A DNA stretch of 38,289 bases from positions 1 to 38,289 of the forward strand of contig CAKPCU010000012.1 of assembly GCA_934148015.1 (NCBI GenBank), written 5' to 3'. How positions within the stretch are numbered: position 1 is the first letter of the stretch; every line of letters begins with the position of its first letter. Shown here piece after piece: positions 32,527 to 38,289 of this stretch. Source of the DNA: an uncultured Bacilli bacterium. GTDB lineage: Bacteria > Bacillota_I > Bacilli_A > RF39 > UBA660. Under the pieces are notes generated by a model. The model made no database searches. It had not been told where the DNA came from and saw only the letters and a list, made by a program, of their open reading frames with translations. The position numbers were made by a program, and so were the translations under genes.

Positions 32527-34122
32527 ATGGAAAAATTAGATGAAATAAGAAAATCTTTAAACTTTTATGTTTGTTCAAATGAATTAAAGAATAAGATTAT
32601 TGATGAACCAAATAATTATAGTATAGCTGATCACTTATTTGGTAGTATGATACTAGCAACTGCTATTGATTCTGAGTTTAAAGAAACAAAGAACTTATCA
32701 AAAATATATAGAATGTTGCTTCTTTCTGAATTTAGTATTTCGTATCCTAATTATTATTTCGAAAATTTAAAATTAGGAAATCAATATTCTAAAGAGATAT
32801 TAGAAGCAAGAGATATGAATACTGAAAATGGTAAATTAGTATTCAAATATAAAATGTTAGATCTTTTATTAACTAAATTAATTAGAGAAAAAGAAAGTAA
32901 TATTACACCATCAGAATTAATTAAAGAAGGAAGTACTATTATATCTTCATTATGCGGTAAGCAACCTTATGAATGTGAAGAAATATTTAAATTCTATTAT
33001 TTAAACTTTAGATTAAAAAATAAAGTAAGAACTGGATGGGATAGTAAACATTGGAATGTTAAATCAGACAGAATTGAAACTATATCTGAACACGTTGTTG
33101 GAACTATAGGTTTAGCAATGGTATTAAACTCTGAATTTGAATATAATTTCGATACTGATAAAGAACTAAAAATGTTAGTTATACATGAAACAGGTGAAAC
33201 ATTAATTGGTGATATTACACCATTTGATGGAATAACACCAGAGAAGAAAAAAGAAATTGAACATCAAGCTATGAGAGATGCATTAGGTAATCTAAAAGAG
33301 AAAGATAGTTTATTAAATTTATTATTTGAATTTGATGAACAAGAAACTCCAGAAGCTAAATGTTCACATTATTGTGATAAAATTGAAGCTGATTTACAAG
33401 CAAAGATTTATCAAGATAAAGGAATGCATCACTCATTAGATGATCAAAAAAATAATGTTGTTTTCAATAGTTCAAAGGTTCAACAAATGGTAAAAGATGG
33501 AGCAAAAGATGCATTTGATATATGGTATGAATGGGATAAAACTATATATGCAGGTGATAATCAATTCCCAGAATTTGCTAATATATTAAAAATTGCTAGA
33601 GCAAATAATTTATTATATTTAGACAAAGTGGTAAGAGAAAGAATAAATCTTACAGATGAAGAGCATTCATTTTTATCACAAGAATTAACTGATACTATTA
33701 AAGGATTATATAAAGATGATAATATAGATTCTGTTTATTTAACAAATTATCAAGATTCAAAACATAGTAAGGGAACATTAAATATAGTTGTTTTATTAGA
33801 ATCAGGAGCAGATTATTATACTTATGACAGATTAATGGAAAAATTAAATTCTAAAATAGCCGAAGGTAATAAGACAGGTGTCAATGTTGCATTTGATTAT
33901 GACTATGAAAATAGATATTCAACAACTGCTATGAATCCTAGTGAAGTTCACAGAGTTGAGCAACTTGTAGAATCTAAAATATTGTTTGATAAAACTGGAA
34001 AACTAAGTAGAGTTCAAGAAGTAATGAAAAAATATGGTCATTTATATGGATTTTATTTAGTTGATTATGTTCCACCAGTTGACGAAACGGTTTCACATAA
34101 ATTGGTTAAAATAAGCAAATAA
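32527..34122 (+). CDS. HD-domain phosphohydrolase (YfbR-like) with an NTase-like C-terminus
   Basis: A 531-residue protein. Residues about 165-320 form an HD domain of the YfbR/HD_3 type (nucleotidase/dNTPase-like): H189 in ISEHVVG, H220-E221 in VIHETGETLIGDITP, D284 in HYCDKIEAD. The usual His-Asp pair is His-Glu here. Residues 30-75 (SIADHLFGSMILATAIDSEF) look like a decayed HD copy. The C-terminal 140 residues (DSVYLTNYQDSKHSKGTLNI, VVLLESGADYYTYDRLMEKL) resemble a nucleotidyltransferase fold without its GS...DxD residues. It faces the relaxase gene tail-to-tail and shares a terminator with it. Cargo by position; nucleotide-depleting defence is a possibility, not shown. Confidence 0.7.
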   Translation: MEKLDEIRKSLNFYVCSNELKNKIIDEPNNYSIADHLFGSMILATAIDSEFKETKNLSKIYRMLLLSEFSISYPNYYFENLKLGNQYSKEILEARDMNTENGKLVFKYKMLDLLLTKLIREKESNITPSELIKEGSTIISSLCGKQPYECEEIFKFYYLNFRLKNKVRTGWDSKHWNVKSDRIETISEHVVGTIGLAMVLNSEFEYNFDTDKELKMLVIHETGETLIGDITPFDGITPEKKKEIEHQAMRDALGNLKEKDSLLNLLFEFDEQETPEAKCSHYCDKIEADLQAKIYQDKGMHHSLDDQKNNVVFNSSKVQQMVKDGAKDAFDIWYEWDKTIYAGDNQFPEFANILKIARANNLLYLDKVVRERINLTDEEHSFLSQELTDTIKGLYKDDNIDSVYLTNYQDSKHSKGTLNIVVLLESGADYYTYDRLMEKLNSKIAEGNKTGVNVAFDYDYENRYSTTAMNPSEVHRVEQLVESKILFDKTGKLSRVQEVMKKYGHLYGFYLVDYVPPVDETVSHKLVKISK

Positions 34123-34160
34123 AAGATGGCAATGAGGTTATCTCTCAAAGTCATCTTTTT
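34121..34160. terminator. Bidirectional terminator between the HD gene and the relaxase
   Basis: AAAAGATG (34121-34128) pairs with CATCTTTT (34152-34159), with an inner GAG/CTC stem and flanking A and T tracts. It contains the relaxase stop. Confidence 0.7.
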
Positions 34161-35484
34161 CTTTACTTAAATCTAATTCTTCGATGTCATCATCTTCTAA
34201 AACATTATCTTCATACATATCATTAACAACATCTATATATTTATCATCTTTATCATACCAACTATGAAGTTTGCTATGTAGAAATGATATTAGTTTTTTA
34301 AACTTGTCTTTCCAGTAATTAAGAGTATTTTGTATATCTTGTATTTTAGATTTTAAAAATGATATTTCATTATCTTTTTCTTTAATGGTATCGTTTAAAG
34401 CCTTAACTCTTAAATTAAGTGCCTCATTATTTTCAGTTAGAGTTTTAATCTTATTGTTCTTATCTTTTAATTGATAGTGAGCATTAACTAGTGTATTAGA
34501 TAGAGTTTGTATTTTATCATATTCTTTATTAGTGTTATCAACTTGTTCGATAAAGTCGATAAAATAATCTTTATCTTCTTTTGATAAAATATAATTATCT
34601 TTATTAAGTTTAGATGTTTTTAATTTATCAATTTTGTCTTTTATATCTTTAGAGTTTTGTTTTAACTCTGAAGATTTTTTGTTTGCTTGTTTTAAGTTTT
34701 CAGTATTCTTTTCAATTTGCTTTTTCATTTCAATATAGTTGTTCATATCAGATACATGAATATCTCTATTTCTACCTTTTTGTTTTTGTTTTAAAGTAGA
34801 ATCTAAACTATATACTTGATTAAATTCTTCAATACATAAAGTTCTCATTTTATCTTGTAATCTTATTAGAGATTCTTTGGTAAATACATCAGATTTACCA
34901 ACTTGTTTTTCCATACCATTTTTATTTTTATATTTTATTGGAACTCCGACAATATGTAAATGTGGGCTTGTTTCATCGTAATGAATAATAGCACTAGCTA
35001 CTTTAAAGTTGGGAACCAATAATTCTAAATCATCAACCTGTCTTTTATAAACTTCTGACATTTTCTTTTTAAAGTTTTCATCTTTCGTATCCCAATATTC
35101 TTTATCTCCAAGTTCTAAAATAATTTCACAGGCGAGATCCTTTTTCTCATTATTAGATACATTATCAAAATAGTTATCTATCATACGACTAGGTCTAGAT
35201 TGTTTTGAATTATATTCTAATCTTACTTCTTCAAACTCACTTAAATATAGTTCTTTTACATCATCAAGTGGAGAAGAAGTTCCTCTAACTATTTCTATTA
35301 GTTCTTGCTCATTATCATATTTTCTATAATTATGTTTATCTACTTTTGATAATTGTCTTACATTTTGAATAGCATTATTTGGTAAAGAAGTTGTTCCACT
35401 TAAATTATTTTTACCATTTTGTTTAGATATATTTTTTCTATTTTTATCACTACCTAAATGTAATGAATAAGCAAGTTCTGACAT
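34138..35484 (-). CDS. MobV-family relaxase (Mob_Pre)
   Basis: A 448-residue relaxase that nicks at oriT to start conjugal mobilization, normally using another element's mating channel. The metal-binding signature HxDE-xx-PHLH is intact (H168 to H177, HYDETSPHLH). The N-terminal part has VDKHNYRKYDNEQEL and FEEVRLEYN; the C-terminal half is a long coiled coil (about 240-400) with an acidic end. AGGAGG precedes the ATG. Directly upstream is a 244-base region full of inverted repeats, the likely oriT. The recombinase lies upstream on the same strand. Confidence 0.92.
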   Translation of the reverse strand: MSELAYSLHLGSDKNRKNISKQNGKNNLSGTTSLPNNAIQNVRQLSKVDKHNYRKYDNEQELIEIVRGTSSPLDDVKELYLSEFEEVRLEYNSKQSRPSRMIDNYFDNVSNNEKKDLACEIILELGDKEYWDTKDENFKKKMSEVYKRQVDDLELLVPNFKVASAIIHYDETSPHLHIVGVPIKYKNKNGMEKQVGKSDVFTKESLIRLQDKMRTLCIEEFNQVYSLDSTLKQKQKGRNRDIHVSDMNNYIEMKKQIEKNTENLKQANKKSSELKQNSKDIKDKIDKLKTSKLNKDNYILSKEDKDYFIDFIEQVDNTNKEYDKIQTLSNTLVNAHYQLKDKNNKIKTLTENNEALNLRVKALNDTIKEKDNEISFLKSKIQDIQNTLNYWKDKFKKLISFLHSKLHSWYDKDDKYIDVVNDMYEDNVLEDDDIEELDLSKEKDDFER

Positions 35485-35728
35485 AGTTTTCCTCCTTTCC
35501 AGAAGTGACCACTCAAGTGGCCATTTTGGTCATCCAAAATTTCTAACCCCCTAGGAATTTTGTACGTTCCATACAAAATATCCAGTGGGCTAAGGTTTAA
35601 CACCTTAGAATCCGTTTTTTATTCCGTAATAACCAAAACTTCGTAATGGTTAAAACTACATAAAGTATTAATTTTTAAATTGTTATCGCCACTTTCATTT
35701 ACTTCGTAAACAAAACGTGCCACGCATT
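35485..35728 (-). other. Candidate oriT region with four inverted repeats
   Basis: A non-coding gap between recombinase and relaxase. Inverted repeats: TGACCA/TGGTCA (35506-35511, 35527-35532) enclosing CCACT/AGTGG; CAAAATT-T-CTA with TAG-G-AATTTTG around an ACCCCC loop (35535-35562); CTAAGGT-TTAAC-ACCTTAG (35590-35608); and TAACCA/TGGTTA (35630-35652). Some arms could act as a terminator for the recombinase. MobV relaxases usually nick in a hairpin-flanked site just upstream of their gene, which this fits. The nick cannot be placed. Confidence 0.45.
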
Positions 35729-37582
35729 TTAAAAATATTCTTCGGTAACATTATCGGGTATTGTTTCAAATACATCTCTAATGTTTACCTTTATATCATT
35801 CGGATTATTCTTTGTAGCAAGCATTCCCATTGATAACCAATTCTTATCTCCATTATTATCATTTTGTAATGGGAACACTCTAATAGTAACTTCATTTCTT
35901 TGAAGCGGTCCTATATCTAATTTTTCAGTTTCTTTATAATAAGTTCCTTTATATAAATTAACTTCATAATATTCGTTTAATCTGTACAAGTGTTGCATTA
36001 CATCTTTAATTGGTAAGTATTCGCTATATCTTATATTTGTATCGACACATACACCATTAAAATCGTATGTAAGAGGTCTTTTCTTATCAATATAACCTTT
36101 CTTATATAATTCTTCAAAATCATTATAGAAGGTACTTCTAAAGTTAATTTGCTTAACTTCATATTTGTTTCCTTTAAGTTCAAGTTCTATATCATCAATA
36201 TATCTCATAACTATATCAGCTCTAGTATCTCGATCGAGTAAATCCCAGTTATCATTAAAAGCATAATAAGATATTGGTAGTTTAACTTTATTGATAAAGT
36301 CCATATCTCTTTTTAAAAGTATATCTTCAGTAGTAAAGTTTAATTGTTCGGCTTGTGAGTTTTCTAATAATTTAGAATTAATTATTTCAATTTGATTTTC
36401 AATTAATTTAGTTTCTTGTTTAAACTCATCTTCAGTAAATAATTCATCAATATATGCTTTTCTAATTCTATTTCTTTTATTATCTAAATTTTTTAATTCT
36501 TTTTCTAATTGTTCTTTTGGATTATCTAATTTAGATTTTAATACTGGTAAGAAAAATTCATTAACAACATTATCATATTCTAATATATCAGCAAGTAAAA
36601 CTTTAATTTTATTTTCTATTTTATCTTCATGAATATTATTCTTACAATTTTCACACCTATAATAGAAATACCATTTATCAGCTTTTATCTTATGTGAAGC
36701 ACCACCAGCAAGTATTCTTCCACATTTAGGACATCTTAATTTTTGTAAGAAGATATAGGTTTGAGTTCTCATATAGTTTTTTTGATTTTTCTTCTTTTGT
36801 ACTTGGCAACTTGCCCACATTTCTTTACTTATTATTGGTTCAACAACATCCTTATAATAAGTTGGATTCTTTGTTCTTTTACCATGTACATAATCGCCTT
36901 TATAAACCTCATTAGCAATTATTCTAAGTATTCCTGTATCTTTCCAATTAGTTCTTCCTAAAACTTGTTCTTCATTAAATATAGTAGCAATATTGTAATA
37001 AGATTTACCTTCAAAATATAAGTTATAGATTCTTATAACAATATCTTTAGTAAGTGGATCAGGAACTAATTTTTTATTTTCATGTTTATAACCAAGTGGA
37101 GCACGAGCAGGAATATTACCAGCTTTTATTGCACCAGCTAAACCAACTTTAGTTCTTTCACTTGTTCTTTCAATTTCGTTTTGTGAAACACAAGTAAGTA
37201 TTCTAGAAATCATTTTACCATTTGCATTAGTTGTATTTATATCATCATTAGCACAATCTAAATAAGCATTGTTTTCTTCTAAAAATCTTATAATCTTTTC
37301 CCAATCAAATACACTTCTTGTAAGTCTATCCAACTTTAATACAACAATAGTATTACATTTTTTATCTCTTATATCTTGTAATAGTTCTTCAAAAGCAGGT
37401 CTTGTATTACCAGTTTTAGCCGATATACCAGCATCTTTATAAATTTTATATATCTCATAACCTTTATATTCACACATAGCCCTTAATCGTTTTTCTTGTT
37501 CTGGTAAACTAAATCCTTCTCGAGCTTGATCTTCGGTAGATACACGAATATAAATACCAGCAATTTTCTTATCATTATTCAT
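35729..37582 (-). CDS. Large serine recombinase (integrase)
   Basis: A 617-residue site-specific recombinase for integration and excision of the element. The catalytic domain starts AGIYIRVSTEDQ with nucleophile Ser15 and contains VLKLDRLTRSVFDWEKII. The recombinase domain follows (APLGYKHENKKLVPDP, ILRIIANEVYKGDYVHG). The zinc-ribbon domain has CPKC and CENC pairs around residues 290-325. A coiled coil (about 345-410) and a long C-terminal region complete it. ATG 37582 follows AAGGAG at nine bases and is preferred to TTG 37591. A leader ORF and a terminator lie between promoter and gene. Confidence 0.95.
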   Translation of the reverse strand: MNNDKKIAGIYIRVSTEDQAREGFSLPEQEKRLRAMCEYKGYEIYKIYKDAGISAKTGNTRPAFEELLQDIRDKKCNTIVVLKLDRLTRSVFDWEKIIRFLEENNAYLDCANDDINTTNANGKMISRILTCVSQNEIERTSERTKVGLAGAIKAGNIPARAPLGYKHENKKLVPDPLTKDIVIRIYNLYFEGKSYYNIATIFNEEQVLGRTNWKDTGILRIIANEVYKGDYVHGKRTKNPTYYKDVVEPIISKEMWASCQVQKKKNQKNYMRTQTYIFLQKLRCPKCGRILAGGASHKIKADKWYFYYRCENCKNNIHEDKIENKIKVLLADILEYDNVVNEFFLPVLKSKLDNPKEQLEKELKNLDNKRNRIRKAYIDELFTEDEFKQETKLIENQIEIINSKLLENSQAEQLNFTTEDILLKRDMDFINKVKLPISYYAFNDNWDLLDRDTRADIVMRYIDDIELELKGNKYEVKQINFRSTFYNDFEELYKKGYIDKKRPLTYDFNGVCVDTNIRYSEYLPIKDVMQHLYRLNEYYEVNLYKGTYYKETEKLDIGPLQRNEVTIRVFPLQNDNNGDKNWLSMGMLATKNNPNDIKVNIRDVFETIPDNVTEEYF

Positions 37583-37602
37583 AAATCTCAACTCCTTTTA
37601 CT

Positions 37603-37654
37603 AAAAAAGAGGAGACAATAGTATCTAGTAAAGTCTAAATACTACTGACTCCTC
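37603..37654 (-). terminator. Intrinsic terminator in the recombinase leader (attenuator)
   Basis: On the minus strand GAGGAG-x-CA-x-TAGTAT (37654-37639) pairs with ATACTA-x-TG-x-CTCCTC (37624-37609), two single mismatches, then six T. It ends about six bases before the recombinase ribosome site. Its 5' arm is the coding sequence of the leader peptide. Confidence 0.75.
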
Positions 37655-37702
37655 ATCAAATTCAATATTATAAAATTTCGATATCTTGTGTTTTATTTTC
37701 AT
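37625..37702 (-). CDS. 25-codon leader peptide upstream of the recombinase
   Basis: Reads MKIKHKISKFYNIEFDEESV then VFRLY and TAG. GGAGG with seven-base spacing precedes the ATG. Codons 17-22 form the 5' arm of the terminator and the stop codon lies in its loop, so a translating ribosome would open the hairpin. A promoter TTGACA-16-TATTAT lies just upstream. This is the arrangement of a translation-responsive attenuator. No similarity to a known leader peptide recognised. Confidence 0.6.
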   Translation of the reverse strand: MKIKHKISKFYNIEFDEESVVFRLY

Positions 37703-37747
37703 AGATGTACCTCCATTTCTAGAGCATACCTCTTTCATTGGTTATTT

Positions 37748-37775
37748 ATAATATCACTTTTTTATGATTTGTCAA
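37748..37775 (-). promoter_or_regulatory. Promoter of the leader peptide and recombinase
   Basis: TTGACA (37775-37770), 16 bases, TATTAT (37753-37748), located just after the ORF90 stop, so the recombinase has its own promoter in addition to any read-through. Confidence 0.65.
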
Positions 37776-37800
37776 TTCCCTGTTTAGAGAATAGTAGCAT

Positions 37801-38073
37801 TTAGATAGTTTTTAAATAATCTTCTAGTTCTGATAATTTTATCTTATTAGATAAATTCTCAATAAATATTTCATTAGAATAGTTGAAAGCAAGAAATGTA
37901 GTATTATTAATAATTATTCTATGTGGTTCTATATAAGTTAAATTAGTCTTATCAATTTTTCTAATACTACCATTTATAATAGTAGGTTTATTATTAGTAA
38001 AATCACAAATAAACTCAATTTTCTTTATTAATGATTCTTCTAATGATAGTTCTTCTTTAATAATATTTACCAT
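37801..38073 (-). CDS. ORF90, small conserved protein at the head of the mobile element
   Basis: A 90-residue protein of unknown family (start MVNIIKEELSLEESLIKKIE, later PHRIIINNTTFLAFNYSNEI). Predicted amphipathic helix followed by beta strands, no membrane segment. The first 28 codons recur in the relic at 31122-31208 behind the same leader, so it is a conserved part of this element family. AAAGGATGGAACT precedes the ATG. Its transcription depends on passing two terminators in the leader. A regulator of the element is a reasonable guess. Confidence 0.65.
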   Translation of the reverse strand: MVNIIKEELSLEESLIKKIEFICDFTNNKPTIINGSIRKIDKTNLTYIEPHRIIINNTTFLAFNYSNEIFIENLSNKIKLSELEDYLKTI

Positions 38074-38289
38074 AGTTCCATCCTTTCCTTATAAAGTAGG
38101 ATAGTCTTTGTATAACTTTCAAGCCTGACACGTGGAGTTCGAAACACAAAAAAACTAATCCATTTCTGGATTAGTCATTTATCAAAACTCGAAAAGTTCG
38201 AGCAGATTTCACTATGGAGCCATAAAGGTTGAAGTCGGACAACCTCTAATTATCTAAATTATAGGTAGTAATAAACTACTAACTAATAT
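38074..38289 (-). promoter_or_regulatory. Structured leader with tandem terminators, copy B (runs to the window edge)
   Basis: On the minus strand: GTAG-TTTATTA-CTAC and AGGTTG...CAACCT hairpins, motif TATGGCTCCAT (38224-38214), terminator CTCGAA/TTCGAG with T4 (38203-38184), strong terminator CTAATCC-AGAAAT-GGATTAG plus seven T (38174-38148). Then CACGTGTCAGGCTTG, ATACAAAGACTATCCTAC and the ribosome site of ORF90. Compensating differences from copy A within the second terminator stem support real base pairing. The promoter, if placed as in copy A, lies at or beyond the right edge. Confidence 0.7.

Noticed and set aside
31209..38289. Leader copies A and B as attL/attR of the element
   Set aside because: They are diverged, structured and sit in front of homologous ORFs; att sites of serine recombinases share only a few core bases, so these are paralogous leaders rather than attachment sites.

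Overview
The window is AT-rich DNA of a low-GC, endospore-forming Bacillota bacterium. This is inferred from a complete gerA-type germinant receptor operon, GpsB, RodZ-like and RecU proteins, a type-B RNase P RNA, and gene orders familiar from that phylum (gpsB-rnpB, rodZ-pgsA-recA, recU-PBP1). An uncultured gut Bacilli/RF39-like or small Clostridia lineage would fit, but the species cannot be named from the sequence.

Left part (1-26.1 kb, core chromosome). Reading left to right: a partial polysaccharide deacetylase; a seven-helix membrane protein that looks like a histidine-kinase sensor without its kinase; an acyl-CoA synthetase-like enzyme; ligA; recA; pgsA; rodZ; rnpB; gpsB; a holin-like gene. 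These are all on the minus strand. On the plus strand come recU and a class A penicillin-binding protein. An ABC-F ATPase (minus) and a fused radical-SAM/methyltransferase tRNA-modification enzyme (plus) follow. Next is a minus-strand run of poorly known genes (a CofE-like ligase, a DUF1292 protein and three unknowns), then recG (minus) and the gerA/gerC/gerB operon (plus, with a good sigma-G promoter). recA and recG have the same promoter hexamers (TTGATT-17-TATAAT), and each carries an AAAC-N4-GTTY dyad that could be a LexA box.

Two intergenic regions hold what look like unannotated small RNAs, at 19238-19323 (minus) and 22252-22365 (plus). Each has its own promoter, two hairpins, an unpaired linker with a run of C, and a strong intrinsic terminator. 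They could be trans-acting, Shine-Dalgarno-blocking sRNAs.

Right part (26.1-38.3 kb, accessory island). It starts with broken genes and a small two-gene unit of unknown function. A 742-residue protein with repeated RNxxxH (HEPN ribonuclease) motifs comes next, overlapped by a small acidic partner gene. A relic follows in which the 5' end of a small ORF is joined to a relaxase-like tail. Then come a pair of overlapping membrane/coiled-coil genes, an HD-domain protein with a nucleotidyltransferase-like C-terminus, a MobV relaxase, a large serine recombinase and a 90-residue ORF. A structured leader with tandem terminators occurs twice (31.2-31.4 and 38.1-38.3 kb), with a shorter related copy at 28.0-28.2 kb.

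My reading is that the right end is an integrative mobilizable element (leader, ORF90, recombinase, MobV, cargo). Beside it lies the deletion remnant of a related element (leader, ORF90 start, MobV tail, cargo). In both, a large plus-strand cargo gene faces the relaxase tail: the HEPN protein in one, the HD/NTase-like protein in the other. This position suggests interchangeable, possibly anti-phage cargo. The recombinase sits behind a 25-codon leader ORF whose end forms one arm of a terminator, a layout expected for translation-dependent attenuation.
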